Part shown: piece by piece, positions 27,058 to 35,803 of the stretch
Position numbering within the stretch: the first letter of the stretch is position 1
How the letters are laid out: each line of letters starts with the position of its first letter
Assembly: GCF_000344785.1 (NCBI RefSeq)
Contig: NC_020506.1
Coordinates: forward strand, 1,736,001-1,800,000
Direction: 5' to 3'
DNA from: Corynebacterium callunae DSM 20147
GTDB taxonomy: Bacteria > Actinomycetota > Actinomycetes > Mycobacteriales > Mycobacteriaceae
Length of the DNA stretch: 64,000 nt
Made by a program: the position numbers and the translations under genes
The notes under the pieces: generated by a model
The model's input: the letters and a program-made list of their open reading frames with translations, nothing else
Databases searched by the model: none
What the model was told of the DNA's origin: nothing

Positions 27058-27072
27058 TTTTCGTCGAAAAGC
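27058..27072 (+). repeat. Dispersed 11-bp motif, copy 3 (palindromic form)
   Basis: TTTTCGTCGAAAAGC, between bioN and its terminator. TTTTCG-T-CGAAAA is a 13-bp inverted repeat. Confidence 0.85.
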
Positions 27073-27076
27073 ACAA

Positions 27077-27124
27077 AAGGATGAGGGGCAGGTAGTTGTA
27101 CCTGCCCCTCATCCTTAAATTTTT
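27077..27124. terminator. Bidirectional terminator between bioN and the pspA-like gene
   Basis: Perfect 18-bp stem (27077-27094 / 27099-27116) with a GTTG loop. AAATTTTTAG follows on the plus strand and TTTTGTGC on the minus strand. Confidence 0.92.
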
Positions 27125-27129
27125 AGCTG

Positions 27130-27960
27130 TTAAGCTTCGCCGCGCAATTCGCGCATGCGCTGCGCCACGGCGTCATCAGCGACGGTGGAATCAGTGGTTG
27201 GAGCTGCAATGGAATCCTGTTGCTGAGGTGCAGTGAGGGAATTTCCGGCCATTTCAGCGCGGATCTGCTCAAGGCGGGAGTGACCAGCCAACTGCACGCC
27301 AGCCTGCTCAACCTCAGCCATACGACCCTCAACAGAGTTCTGTGCCAACTCTGCCTGGCCCAAAGCATTAGCGTAACGACGCTCAATCTTCTCGCGGACC
27401 TGATCAAGGTTAGGAGAGCTGCCATTGGTCATGGAGTTCATGGACTTCAAAGACTCAGAAACCTTCTCCTGCATCTTTGCCTGCTCTAGCTGGCTAAGCA
27501 GCTTGGTGCGCTCAGCAACCTTCTGCTGCAAAGCCATGGAGTTACGCTCCACTGCCTTCTTAGCCTGGTCAGCCTGCTGCAAAGCCTGGTCATGCAGCTG
27601 CTTGGTGTCATCAACGGACTGCTCCGCAGTGACCAACTGTGCAGCAAAAGCCTCAGCAGCATTTTCGTACTCAGTTGCCTTCTGCACATCGCCAGCAGCA
27701 CGAGCCTTATCAGCCAACTGAATTGCCTGACGAGTATTGCCCTGCAGCTTCTCAATCTCAGCCAAACGGCGGTTAAGCTGCATTTCTAGCTGGCGCTGAT
27801 TTCCGATAACAGCAGCTGCCTGCTGGGAAAGCTCCTGGTGCTGGCGCTGCGCATCTTCGATGGCCTGCTGGATCTGCACCTTTGGATCGGCATTCTCCTC
27901 AATCTTTGAGTCGAACAATGCCATCAGGTACTTCCATGCTTTGGAGAATGGATTAGCCAT
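27130..27960 (-). CDS. PspA/IM30 family envelope-stress protein
   Basis: A 276-aa, nearly all-helical protein starting [27 protein letters not shown], typical of PspA/IM30. These proteins bind the inner face of the membrane and assemble into large coats when it is damaged. Long coiled coil spans about residues 25-210. The start is ATG 27960, with GGAAGG upstream at long spacing (12); the open frame extends to 28056 but not plausibly. It lies downstream of clgR, as in M. tuberculosis, where ClgR controls the pspA homologue. The two further genes of that locus are missing here. Confidence 0.9.
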   Translation of the reverse strand: MANPFSKAWKYLMALFDSKIEENADPKVQIQQAIEDAQRQHQELSQQAAAVIGNQRQLEMQLNRRLAEIEKLQGNTRQAIQLADKARAAGDVQKATEYENAAEAFAAQLVTAEQSVDDTKQLHDQALQQADQAKKAVERNSMALQQKVAERTKLLSQLEQAKMQEKVSESLKSMNSMTNGSSPNLDQVREKIERRYANALGQAELAQNSVEGRMAEVEQAGVQLAGHSRLEQIRAEMAGNSLTAPQQQDSIAAPTTDSTVADDAVAQRMRELRGEA

Positions 27961-28006
27961 ATTGAAAATGAGCCTTCCTAAATATCTGAAACAGATGAAT
28001 TCGCTG

Positions 28007-28066
28007 AGTTCCGTGGAACTTCGTCGCAGTCCATAATAGCCACACTTTAGGGGCAATGGTGGCTAT
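28007..28066 (-). promoter_or_regulatory. Promoter region of the pspA-like gene with inverted repeats
   Basis: TATTAT (28033-28038, minus strand) is a likely -10 box. An 8-bp repeat ATAGCCAC / GTGGCTAT (28036-28043, 28059-28066) overlaps it. AGTTCC-GT-GGAACT (28007-28020) lies in the leader. A half match to the ClgR motif (TTCGCTGAG) overlaps the latter. Confidence 0.4.
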
Positions 28067-28082
28067 AAAAACTACCACCAAA

Positions 28083-28093
28083 GCTTTTCGACG
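28083..28093 (-). repeat. Dispersed 11-bp motif, copy 4
   Basis: Intergenic between clgR and the pspA-like gene, upstream of the proposed promoter of the latter. Confidence 0.85.
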
Positions 28094-28162
28094 TGTGCCC
28101 GCAACGTTCCTGCACGCTGGGCACCCCACGGGCCAACAGGCCCGCAGGGATTACCCCAAAAA

Positions 28163-28486
28163 CTAAACGCGAGCGAGATCTTCTTGAGCGGCGCGCACAG
28201 CCATTGATCCAGCAGCCTCAATCAGCACATCTGCAACACTGGCTCCAAGTGCATGGCACACGGCGGACAGAAGTTCCGAGGAAACTTCTTTACGTCCACG
28301 TTCCAGCTCGGACAAATAACCAGGTGAGACCCGTGAAAGTTCGGCTAGCTCACGAAGGGTGACGCCTTTATCTGCGCGGAATGATCGAAGTGCAGCTCCC
28401 AGTGCCTCGCGCAGGAGAGGCTCAGGAGTCTTTCTGGTAGCCGCTTCTGAAATCGGCTTATCTAAAAGGGTTGTATAAGTAACCAT
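28163..28486 (-). CDS. clgR: Transcriptional regulator ClgR
   Basis: An XRE-type activator that in C. glutamicum and mycobacteria turns on Clp protease genes. It is 107 aa with the helix-turn-helix at about 42-66 ([25 protein letters not shown]). The tail ends in LARV; ClgR is itself degraded by Clp in related species, and C-terminal residues may matter. The start MVTYTT at 28486 matches homologues; a TTG four codons upstream is in frame. It lies between cinA and the pspA-like gene on the same strand. Confidence 0.94.
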   Translation of the reverse strand: MVTYTTLLDKPISEAATRKTPEPLLREALGAALRSFRADKGVTLRELAELSRVSPGYLSELERGRKEVSSELLSAVCHALGASVADVLIEAAGSMAVRAAQEDLARV

Positions 28487-28543
28487 CGTAAGGTTCAACT
28501 CTCTTTCCCTTGAATTTGTTCCCAGTTTACCCAGGAACTTGAG

Positions 28544-29122
28544 TCAGTCACACTCAATTTGTTTAATCAGCAGGCGGAAGGATTGTGCAACAGCTGCCTC
28601 CCGGATGAAATTCCTACCTTGTTCAGCCAAGATTACCTGTTGTTCACTTTCAAACGCACGAAAAGTCTGAATTGTTCCCGTCAGGTTTTCCAAATGGTAA
28701 TTTTCTTCAGATCGAGTTGCCGGGCCAGCAATTCCAATCCACACTTCACCTACCGCCTTACCGTCTTGCATCTCAGGACCAGCCACTCCAGTAAGCGAAA
28801 TAGCCCACACTGCTTCGCATTGTTTCTGAGTTCCAAGTGCCATTGCAGCAGCACACTCCGCCGAGACCACACCAAAACGATCCACTACTTCTTGCGGCAC
28901 CCCCGCCAACTTCACCTTGAGCTCAGTTGCATAAGTAACCAATCCCCCACGCAACACTGCCGATGCTCCGGGAATCCCCGCAATCTGAGCACTGGCCAAG
29001 CCAGCGCTTAAAGATTCACAAAAGGCAAGGGTTTGGTGTTTTGCTTTTAACAACTGCACCACCTTTGCCGCTAACTGCTCAATGGTGTCAGTTGGCTGCT
29101 GCAGATCCGAAGCTTCACTCAT
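28544..29122 (-). CDS. CinA C-terminal-domain protein (nicotinamide-nucleotide amidase type)
   Basis: 192 aa, a single CinA C-terminal domain without the N-terminal molybdopterin-like half. Such proteins deamidate NMN to nicotinate mononucleotide. Family motifs seen are AFCESLSAGLASAQIAGIPGASAVLRGG, the Y.TELKV region and SLTGVAGP. ATG 29122 lies 10 bases after the pgsA stop. The open frame could extend to 29182, but that would overlap pgsA. The gene pair pgsA-cinA is widely conserved. Confidence 0.9.
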   Translation of the reverse strand: MSEASDLQQPTDTIEQLAAKVVQLLKAKHQTLAFCESLSAGLASAQIAGIPGASAVLRGGLVTYATELKVKLAGVPQEVVDRFGVVSAECAAAMALGTQKQCEAVWAISLTGVAGPEMQDGKAVGEVWIGIAGPATRSEENYHLENLTGTIQTFRAFESEQQVILAEQGRNFIREAAVAQSFRLLIKQIECD

Positions 29123-29132
29123 GGTTTTTAAC

Positions 29133-29771
29133 TTACTTAGCGGATTGCCCAGCGGTGCGGGAATCCCAGAGATATTGCACACCGGTGACTACGGTGACGA
29201 TAAGCGCAAGGTACATAACGGCCTGGCTCGGAATATCCATCCAAGATGGCAGTGGGCACAAATAAAGGGCTACAGCTACGGTTTGCAGCACAGTCTTAAG
29301 CTTGCCGCCCTTAGAAGCTGGCACCACATTTCCATTGCGCAATTGGAAGAAACGCCAGATGGTGATGCCAAACTCTCGGATCACAATGAGAATGGTTACC
29401 CACCATGGCAAACTTCCGATGATATTAAAGGATACAAAGGCGGTAGTCATCAAAGCCTTATCCGCAATAGGATCGGCAATCTTGCCAAAATTGGTGACCA
29501 AACCGCGGGCACGCGCAATATCGCCGTCAAGCTTGTCGGTGATCATTAGCAGAATAAAGACAATCAGCGCCCACCAGGCGAAGGCATTATTCTCCGTTTC
29601 GCCCTTTAGAGTCAGCCAGGCAAAAAGTGGAATGACGATGATGCGCAAGCTTGTGAGAAAGTTAGGCAGATTCCAATTAGAAGGCTGAGTCGACGAAGAC
29701 TGGCCTGTTTGAGTCTTTTGGGTTCCTTGAGGATCCTGTGCGCCATGAGCGCCTGCTGATGCATCATTCAC
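29133..29771 (-). CDS. pgsA: CDP-diacylglycerol-glycerol-3-phosphate 3-phosphatidyltransferase-like enzyme
   Basis: A membrane enzyme that swaps CMP on CDP-diacylglycerol for glycerol 3-phosphate, giving the precursor of phosphatidylglycerol. The CDP-alcohol phosphatidyltransferase motif is complete: DKLDGDIARARGLVTNFGKIADPIAD. It is 212 aa with a polar Gln/Thr-rich start (about 1-30) and four to five membrane helices. The GTG start has AGGG 10 bases upstream. It heads the pgsA-cinA-clgR cluster. Confidence 0.9.
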   Translation of the reverse strand: MNDASAGAHGAQDPQGTQKTQTGQSSSTQPSNWNLPNFLTSLRIIVIPLFAWLTLKGETENNAFAWWALIVFILLMITDKLDGDIARARGLVTNFGKIADPIADKALMTTAFVSFNIIGSLPWWVTILIVIREFGITIWRFFQLRNGNVVPASKGGKLKTVLQTVAVALYLCPLPSWMDIPSQAVMYLALIVTVVTGVQYLWDSRTAGQSAK

Positions 29772-30077
29772 GATTTCTTACCCTACCTGCCTTGTTTTAA
29801 GACACAACGTTTAGCTGAGCTGAGTGCACTGCCTTAATCGCTTGCGTTGCCTTATTCCACCGTAGGTTCCACGATAGGCCTCAAAATACCTGGTGTCTTG
29901 GTAGCACGACAGCACTCACACTCTTTTTCTTTCTTAGCTTGCCACTAGGTTGTCAAACTAAGCCCCATCTTCTCGAGCTTTACGCAGTTTTCTGCGTACT
30001 TAAACAGATTCGATGCGCAGGAAATAACCCGAAATAAATAGCCCACCTTGCTTTGTCGCGGCTTAAACTAAGTGATT
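29772..30077. other. 306-bp intergenic region, divergent promoters expected
   Basis: Lies between divergent pgsA and the YciI gene, so it should hold both promoters. The only clear structure is TACGCAG-TTTT-CTGCGTA (29981-29998), a perfect 7-bp inverted repeat. TAAACT (30064-30069) is a likely -10 box for the YciI gene. I see no coding potential. Confidence 0.6.
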
Positions 30078-30365
30078 ATGACTTACTTTGCAGTTACTTA
30101 TAGCTATAGCCCTGATAGTGAAGCTGTTGTAGAGCTTCGCCCCACCCACCGCGAATTTATTGCCACCCTGCTTGCAGAGGGCAATATTGTTGGCTCTGGA
30201 CCTTTCACCGATGGTGAAGGTGGAGCACTAATCGTTATTGCACTTCCAGAAGGCTCCAACTTGGTTGATGCTGAAACCTTGATGAACAATGATCCTTTTT
30301 ATAAGGAAGGCGTGCTGGAAAACCGCACCATCCAGACCTGGAACCCAGTTTCCAAGATCTTCTAA
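30078..30365 (+). CDS. YciI family protein
   Basis: 95 aa, a single YciI-like ferredoxin-fold domain. The typical residues are present: His in RPTHREFI (about residue 24) and Asp in GSGPFTDGEGGALIVIAL. The biochemical role of the family is mostly unknown. ATG 30078 has TAAACT eight bases before it and no Shine-Dalgarno, so it is probably leaderless. It ends at a bidirectional terminator shared with terC. Confidence 0.88.
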   Translation: MTYFAVTYSYSPDSEAVVELRPTHREFIATLLAEGNIVGSGPFTDGEGGALIVIALPEGSNLVDAETLMNNDPFYKEGVLENRTIQTWNPVSKIF

Positions 30366-30394
30366 ATTTAACTTTCCAGCGCAACCTTGATAAT

Positions 30395-30447
30395 GAAAAA
30401 GGAGGACCGCAAGCCATATTCGGCTTGCGGTCCTCCTCTATTTTTTC
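30395..30447. terminator. Bidirectional terminator between the YciI gene and terC
   Basis: Perfect 16-bp stem (30400-30415 / 30422-30437) with a six-base loop. CTATTTTTTCG follows on the plus strand and TTTTTC on the minus strand. Confidence 0.94.
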
Positions 30448-30458
30448 GCTTTTACTGC

Positions 30459-31577
30459 TTAGTGCTTATCTTCTGCAGTTCCCGCAACTGGGCCGGACTG
30501 CTCTGCGTTTTGTGCAGCTGCTTCTTCAGAATCCCACTTGTCGCCATCGTTCTTGGATGGGTTCCAACGAGGAGGAATAGCGTTCTGGTTCTCATCACGC
30601 TTGTTCTTAATGATGGAAGCAACAACGGTAATAACCAAGACACCGACGATGAAGATCAAGGAGAAAACGGTGGAAACTTCAGGTACTGAGACAGGCTCGC
30701 CACCATTGATGAATGGAAGCTTGTTTTCATGCAGTGCGTGCAGACCCAGCTTTGCACCAATGAACAGCAGGATTAGACCCAAGCCATAAGGCAGGTAAAC
30801 CAGGCGGTCCAGGAGGCCGTCAAGCAAGAAGTACATCTGACGCAAGCCAAGCAAAGCAAAGGCGTTGGTGGTGAATACGATATAAGGCTCAGCGGTAATA
30901 CCGTAGATCGCTGGGATGGAGTCCAAAGCGAACATCAGGTCAACCATGCCGATAGAAACCAAAGCCACAAACAGTGGGGTCAGGTGTAGCTTGCCACCGG
31001 CGCGGTGGGTGAGCTTATCGCCGTGGTAGCCCTCGGTAACCGGGATAACCTTGCGCAACATCTTAATGACGGCCATGTCATTAGGATCGATCTCTGGGGT
31101 TTCACGAACTTCATCCCAGATCAGCTTCACAGCGGTGTAAATCAACCAGATGGAGAAGATGTAGAAGACATCGGACCAAGCTTCAATAACTGCGGCACCG
31201 AGCAAAATGAAGACCAAACGGAAGACCAGAGCCAATGCGATACCAATAAGCAGTACCTTCTGCTGGTACTTGCGAGGAATCTTGAAGGCACCCATGATCA
31301 AGGCGAAGATGAAGAGGTTATCAACACTCAATGCCTTTTCAGTGACGTAGCCGGTGAAGAACTCGACGCCGTGCTGGTGGGGATTACCCGGCTCACCCCA
31401 GGTGAACCACAGGAAGATACCGAAAACACAGGCCAAACCAACGTAGAAAAGGCTCCAATAAGCGGATTCTTTAAGGGTTGGCTCGTGCGGGGTGCGCACG
31501 TGGGTATAAAAGTCGAAAATAAAGAACGCAGCAACCACTGCAATGGTGATCACCCAAGTTAACATGTTTACTTCCAT
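30459..31577 (-). CDS. terC: TerC family integral membrane protein
   Basis: 372 aa with about eight to nine membrane helices. It has the TerC motifs EFFTGYVTEKALSVDNLFIFALI and DLMFALDSIPAIYGIT, whose acidic residues lie in the membrane and probably bind metal. TerC/YkoY relatives export Mn2+, often to load secreted enzymes. The C-terminal 60 residues are a polar tail. ATG 31577 has GGAGG ten bases upstream. The leader of about 215 bases is structured and resembles a manganese riboswitch, which fits a Mn exporter. Confidence 0.9.
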   Translation of the reverse strand: MEVNMLTWVITIAVVAAFFIFDFYTHVRTPHEPTLKESAYWSLFYVGLACVFGIFLWFTWGEPGNPHQHGVEFFTGYVTEKALSVDNLFIFALIMGAFKIPRKYQQKVLLIGIALALVFRLVFILLGAAVIEAWSDVFYIFSIWLIYTAVKLIWDEVRETPEIDPNDMAVIKMLRKVIPVTEGYHGDKLTHRAGGKLHLTPLFVALVSIGMVDLMFALDSIPAIYGITAEPYIVFTTNAFALLGLRQMYFLLDGLLDRLVYLPYGLGLILLFIGAKLGLHALHENKLPFINGGEPVSVPEVSTVFSLIFIVGVLVITVVASIIKNKRDENQNAIPPRWNPSKNDGDKWDSEEAAAQNAEQSGPVAGTAEDKH

Positions 31578-31583
31578 GTAAAA

Positions 31584-31617
31584 AGAACCTCCGGTTCTCG
31601 GTCGTTGAAAAAGAACC
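31584..31617 (-). promoter_or_regulatory. Switching hairpins over the terC ribosome-binding site
   Basis: Three segments, in transcript order: GGTTCT (31612-31617), AGAACC (31593-31598) and GGTTCT (31584-31589). The middle one can pair with either neighbour. Pairing with the last one hides the Shine-Dalgarno GGAGG (31588-31592) in a hairpin followed by TTTTT; pairing with the first frees it. This is what a riboswitch expression platform looks like. Confidence 0.65.
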
Positions 31618-31792
31618 AGAGGTCTCCCCCACCCTTTTGCGTCTCACGCAGCCTTTAAGAATCAAAAAATGCGGAAGCGAAGTTGGGCCAGTGTGACCGG
31701 GAACCCCGACTTTAATAGTTAGGAATTAAGAAAGTCATTGTGGATTCCGTGTTGACGATCAACGCTGCTTATGGGGTACTCCCCTCCAATAC
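31609..31792 (-). ncRNA. Possible yybP-ykoY (manganese) riboswitch in the terC leader
   Basis: Read on the minus strand, the leader begins close to the predicted transcription start with GGAGGGGAGTA, like the conserved first loop of yybP-ykoY riboswitches. It goes on through TGATCGTCAACAC and ends with CCGGTCACACTGGCCC and CTTCC, which can close a first stem with GGAGG. TerC/YkoY genes are classic targets of this class. The second conserved loop is less clear to my eye, so the class is not certain. A covariance-model search (Rfam RF00080) would settle it. Confidence 0.55.
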
Positions 31793-31798
31793 GGGAAA

Positions 31799-31804
31799 AC
31801 TATA
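31799..31804 (-). promoter_or_regulatory. Probable terC -10 box
   Basis: TATAGT on the minus strand. Transcription would begin near 31792, right at the start of the structured leader. A CCAGCTG / CAGCTGG inverted repeat (31825-31847) covers the -35 region. Confidence 0.5.
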
Positions 31805-31824
31805 ACCTAAATCGACTAATACCG

Positions 31825-31847
31825 CCAGCTGCAAAAGTGACAGCTGG
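31825..31847. promoter_or_regulatory. Inverted repeat over the terC -35 region
   Basis: CCAGCTG (31825-31831) and CAGCTGG (31841-31847) form a perfect 7-bp inverted repeat with a 9-base spacer. It could be an operator for terC or part of the ftsK 3' end structure. Confidence 0.4.
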
Positions 31848-31943
31848 GAACCCATTTGTTCCTAGGTGTCACCTTTTAATTGCATCTCACCACGCCTCAC
31901 ATCACTTAGCCAGGCTTTTTGCCAGCCGGCTTGTATGAAGGCC

Positions 31944-34900
31944 TTAGAAGGCCCCGCGTGAAGGATCAGCGCGAACCACATTGGTTTCTGCAGCCGCTGA
32001 ATCAACCTCGGAATCTAGCTCAGTATCAGTGCCTTCTACACCCTGATCCCAATTATCGTCCTTTGGTGCATCTGCAGGATCTGCACCTTTGAGCATCCAA
32101 ATAATGGTTTCGAGTTCTTCAGGCTTTACTAAAACCTCACGAGCCTTGGAGCCTTCCGAAGGCCCAACCACACCGCGAGATTCCATCAAGTCCATCAAAC
32201 GACCAGCCTTGGCAAAACCAATTCGCAATTTGCGCTGCAGCATGGAGGTGGAACCCATCTGAGAGGTCACCACTAGTTCTACTGCTTCCAAGAGATCTTC
32301 CAAATCGTTTCCGATATCGGCGTCAACCTTCTTGGCTTCAGCAGCCTTATCCTCGGTAACACCTTCGGTGTATTCCGGCTGGCGCTGTGCCTTGGCCGAT
32401 TCCACCACCGCTTGGATTTCTTCGTCGGTGACGAAGGCGCCTTGGATACGTTGTGGCTTGCCGGCACCCTGCGGAATAAAGAGTGCGTCACCCATACCAA
32501 TGAGCTTTTCTGCACCGCCCTGGTCCAAAATAACGCGGGAATCAGTCAGAGAAGAGGTTGCAAAGGCCAAACGTGAAGGCACGTTGGTCTTAATCAAACC
32601 GGTAACAACATCCACGGAAGGACGCTGCGTTGCAAGCACTAGGTGGATACCAGCCGCACGGGCCTTCTGCGTGATGCGCACAATCGACTCTTCAATTTCC
32701 TTCGGAGCGGTCATCATCAAGTCGGCGAGCTCGTCAACCACGCAGACAATATATGGGTAGGGACGGTATTCGCGCTGCGAACCTGCGGGAGCCTGAATCT
32801 CGCCGGATTTCACCTTGCGATTGAAGTCCTTGATATGACGCACACGAGTCTGCTTCATATCCATATAGCGGTGTTCCATCTCCTCCACCAACCACTGCAA
32901 AGCAGCTGCGGCTTTCTTTGGCTGGGTAATAATCGGAGTAATCAGGTGTGGAATTCCCTCATAAGGAGTTAATTCCACCATCTTCGGGTCAACCAGAATC
33001 AGGCGAACTTCTTCTGGACGCGCACGAGTTAGCAAAGACACCAGCAAAGAGTTCACAAAAGCAGACTTACCGGAACCAGTGGAACCAGCAACCAAAAGGT
33101 GTGGCATCTTCTGCACCGAATAGGAAACAAAGTCTCCCTCAATATCCTTACCCAAACCAATGAGCATGGAATCTTTATTGTCCACCGTGGCTGGAGCATT
33201 CAATACATCGCCGAGGCGCACCATCTCACGATCAGAGTTTGGCACCTCAATACCCACTGCTGATTTACCTGGAATTGGTGTCAGCAGACGGATATTTTCG
33301 GTCGCTGCTGCATAAGCAATATTGGACTGCAGGTTGGTGATCTTAGAAACCTTGACACCGGCTCCCAGCTCAATCTCATAACGCGTCACTGTTGGGCCAC
33401 GTGAGAATCCAGTTACCGCAGCATCAACGTTAAATTCGCGGAAGACATCAGTAATCGCTTCAATCATGCGATCGTTAGTCTCAGAGCGCAGCTTCGCTGG
33501 CTCACCTGGGATCAACAAGTTCGCACTTGGCAGCACATAAGTACTATCGCCGTCGCTAACAATTTCCGCCGGTGCGGGCGCTGCGGGCTTTTCTACCTTG
33601 GCTGGCACTGGATCCATTCCAGAGCGCTGAATGATCGCCTGGCGCATGCTTTCCCGTGAAGCAGCCACCGCATCGCGGGCCTGAGTCTTGGCTACAGGCT
33701 TGACATCTTCATCAGTGATAGCCGGGAACTCATCGGTTTCGCTAACGCTTGGCTTAAAGAGGCTTTTCGACGCCTCCCTCGGCGCTGGTACAGGTTCAGC
33801 GACAGGGGTTGGGATTTCCTCTTCAACTGGATAACGATCCAAAGGCGCCGCCGGGCGGCGCGTAGAAACCGTTGGAGCTGGTGCAGGTGGCGGGGTTACC
33901 GGCACACGACGCCTCGGAGTACGTGACGTGGAGCGAGTCGGAGCCGGTAGTTCACGGCCCGTCGCCTTCGATTCAATGACTTTTTCAACATGACCGTATA
34001 GGTCATCATCTTCTTCAAACTCTTCTTCTCTAGCCGATCCTGCAAAGCCAAAGTAGGTACCAATAAATTCGCCGAATTCCCGAATGCTAATTCCAGTGGT
34101 TTTAAGTGCTCCCCAAAAAAGCACCAAGATCAAAATTGGAACTGCCAAATAGACTGAAAAGCCCATCTCCAGGGGACTGCCAATCCAAGCACCAATGGCG
34201 CCACCGGCTGCCTTTCGGCCTTCCCAATCAACTGGGTTTCCGGCAAAAAGATGAATCAAGCCCAACATGCTGATAATGATGACTGCAATACCCAGGCTTA
34301 CCCGGCCCTGGTGCTCGCGCTCTGGGGTGTAATGAAGCATTAAGGCAAAAGCACTGGCGATAAGAGCCAATGGCAAAATCCATGCTCCAGCACCGATAGT
34401 CAAGTGCACAATATCCGCAATGAAATTGCCGATTGGTCCACCGATGCCAAGCCACACGGCAGCACCCAAAACGATAGCTACACCAACCAGACTGAGAGCA
34501 ATTCCATCGGCATGCTCGTCGGTATAGTCACTTACCCGATTGCGCAGCGGTACCTGATCTACGTCATCGTCAATATCCAGATCCAGTTCAGGTTCTGCAG
34601 CCTTGGTTCGCGACTTTCGAGCAGCGGGTTTCGTTGAGATCTCCTCCTCGAAGTCATCATCTAAATCATCATCAAAATCACCCCGGCGTGAACGACCGAG
34701 GTCTGCAACTGAGCGGGTAATTTTTCCCATACCACTGGCAGTTGCGCTAAAGATCGTGCCAATTCCAGTACCGACAGCCTTAAAGGCACTGCCGGTCCTT
34801 TCTTCTGATGTATCAGCTGCACGGCGTGCAGTCATCGAGGAAGTAAATACGGCAGTATCGGTGCTATTAGTTCTGGAGGCAGGTTTGCTTCTCCGGGGAG

Positions 34901-34979
34901 TCGCGGTGGTTTTAGGCCCCGTCGACTTTCCGGAAGATCGAGAGCTCCCCCGCTTGGGTGCGCCGTTTCTGACAGTCAT
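31944..34979 (-). CDS. ftsK: DNA translocase FtsK/SpoIIIE
   Basis: Septum-bound motor that pumps DNA during division. It is 1011 aa: a basic N-terminus (about 1-60), four to five membrane helices (about 165-320), a Pro-rich linker with many charged residues (about 345-500), the RecA-like motor with Walker [11 protein letters not shown] and Walker [15 protein letters not shown], and a C-terminal gamma domain ([32 protein letters not shown]) that reads polar DNA sites. The ATG has no Shine-Dalgarno; TAGTGT seven bases before it suggests a leaderless start. One 11-bp dispersed motif lies inside (33762-33772). Confidence 0.96.
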   Translation of the reverse strand: MTVRNGAPKRGSSRSSGKSTGPKTTATPRRSKPASRTNSTDTAVFTSSMTARRAADTSEERTGSAFKAVGTGIGTIFSATASGMGKITRSVADLGRSRRGDFDDDLDDDFEEEISTKPAARKSRTKAAEPELDLDIDDDVDQVPLRNRVSDYTDEHADGIALSLVGVAIVLGAAVWLGIGGPIGNFIADIVHLTIGAGAWILPLALIASAFALMLHYTPEREHQGRVSLGIAVIIISMLGLIHLFAGNPVDWEGRKAAGGAIGAWIGSPLEMGFSVYLAVPILILVLFWGALKTTGISIREFGEFIGTYFGFAGSAREEEFEEDDDLYGHVEKVIESKATGRELPAPTRSTSRTPRRRVPVTPPPAPAPTVSTRRPAAPLDRYPVEEEIPTPVAEPVPAPREASKSLFKPSVSETDEFPAITDEDVKPVAKTQARDAVAASRESMRQAIIQRSGMDPVPAKVEKPAAPAPAEIVSDGDSTYVLPSANLLIPGEPAKLRSETNDRMIEAITDVFREFNVDAAVTGFSRGPTVTRYEIELGAGVKVSKITNLQSNIAYAAATENIRLLTPIPGKSAVGIEVPNSDREMVRLGDVLNAPATVDNKDSMLIGLGKDIEGDFVSYSVQKMPHLLVAGSTGSGKSAFVNSLLVSLLTRARPEEVRLILVDPKMVELTPYEGIPHLITPIITQPKKAAAALQWLVEEMEHRYMDMKQTRVRHIKDFNRKVKSGEIQAPAGSQREYRPYPYIVCVVDELADLMMTAPKEIEESIVRITQKARAAGIHLVLATQRPSVDVVTGLIKTNVPSRLAFATSSLTDSRVILDQGGAEKLIGMGDALFIPQGAGKPQRIQGAFVTDEEIQAVVESAKAQRQPEYTEGVTEDKAAEAKKVDADIGNDLEDLLEAVELVVTSQMGSTSMLQRKLRIGFAKAGRLMDLMESRGVVGPSEGSKAREVLVKPEELETIIWMLKGADPADAPKDDNWDQGVEGTDTELDSEVDSAAAETNVVRADPSRGAF
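33762..33774 (-). repeat. Dispersed 11-bp motif, copy 5
   Basis: GGCGTCGAAAAGC on the minus strand, inside the linker-coding part of ftsK. Confidence 0.8.
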
Positions 34980-35044
34980 GGCTTTAACACTAGTCGCTCA
35001 AACCACTCTATTCACAGCGGCACCACGCGGTTTTAGCGATTCTT

Positions 35045-35698
35045 TTAGAGACTCGAAAGCTTAAGGTTGGAAGTATCACCCGTAATGTCAACGTTGACAA
35101 CTTTACGACCGTAAATCCAGAGAATTAGCTCCCCTACCCCACCTTGAACACGAATTACTGATTCTCCATCAGCGGAGACTCCAGATTTATCATTGTGCAC
35201 AATTCTCGGCATACCGGTTGGTGCCAAGATTACCGGACGATCTGCCTTAATAAAGCGTGGTGCCGAAAGCTTCAGCAAACGATGTAGTTCACGAGCGTGT
35301 TCTGGCGAGATTTCACGTTCTTCCACTGGCTCGCCAGGGGTGAGGGCACCGCGACGCACGTCTTCATGATGAATGAAGTGCTCCATCGCATTACCCATGG
35401 TGTCAAGGGCACGCCATGGATTTAGCCCCTTTGGGCCTGCTGCCCACTGCTCTACAACCTCTTCATATGGGCGCTGCAATGCTTCTTGAGTCAGCTCTTC
35501 CGCTGGGTCACCGCCGACCGGCAACTGGGAACGCAGGAAGGATACTGGGTACTGTTCACGAACCAATAGATGTACGGCCAAGTCGCGAGTCTTCCACTCG
35601 CCACACAGAGTCGGAGCCTCAGGACCTTTTTCTAGAAGGGAGTTCTTTAGTGCTTCTCTTTCAAAAGCCGAAAGTTTCATAACAACGAGCCTAGACAT
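35045..35698 (-). CDS. TIGR03085-family metal-binding protein (DinB/MDMPI-like)
   Basis: 217 aa from ATG 35698, which has GGAAG just upstream; ATG 35680 and a longer start at 35725 are also in frame. The pattern LCGEWKTRDLAVHLLVRE, AMEHFIHHEDVRRG resembles the DinB-like four-helix fold of mycothiol-dependent enzymes, where His residues bind a metal. This would fit the mycothiol chemistry of corynebacteria, but the substrate is unknown. It lies between RNase J and ftsK on the same strand. Confidence 0.78.
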   Translation of the reverse strand: MSRLVVMKLSAFEREALKNSLLEKGPEAPTLCGEWKTRDLAVHLLVREQYPVSFLRSQLPVGGDPAEELTQEALQRPYEEVVEQWAAGPKGLNPWRALDTMGNAMEHFIHHEDVRRGALTPGEPVEEREISPEHARELHRLLKLSAPRFIKADRPVILAPTGMPRIVHNDKSGVSADGESVIRVQGGVGELILWIYGRKVVNVDITGDTSNLKLSSL

Positions 35699-35738
35699 TT
35701 TTCTTCCGAATGGTATAACCGGCACCGTAGAAACGGAT

Positions 35739-35786
35739 CAAAAAGGGCCAGCATCTCCCATTGAGATGCTGGCCCTTAAATCTTTT
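35739..35786 (-). terminator. Rho-independent terminator of rnj
   Basis: Perfect 15-bp stem (35743-35757 / 35763-35777) with a CCATT loop; TTTTTG follows on the minus strand. A copy of the palindromic TTTTCGTCGAAAA motif abuts it. Confidence 0.92.
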
Positions 35787-35797
35787 CGTCGAAAAGC
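35783..35797 (+). repeat. Dispersed 11-bp motif, copy 6 (palindromic form)
   Basis: TTTTCGTCGAAAAGC between the rnj stop codon and its terminator. Confidence 0.85.
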
Positions 35798-35803
35798 GCG
35801 GAT

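Noticed and set aside
31796..31820. DtxR/MntR-type box before terC
   Set aside because: Only a half-site (TTTAGGTT) is seen; the other half does not match.
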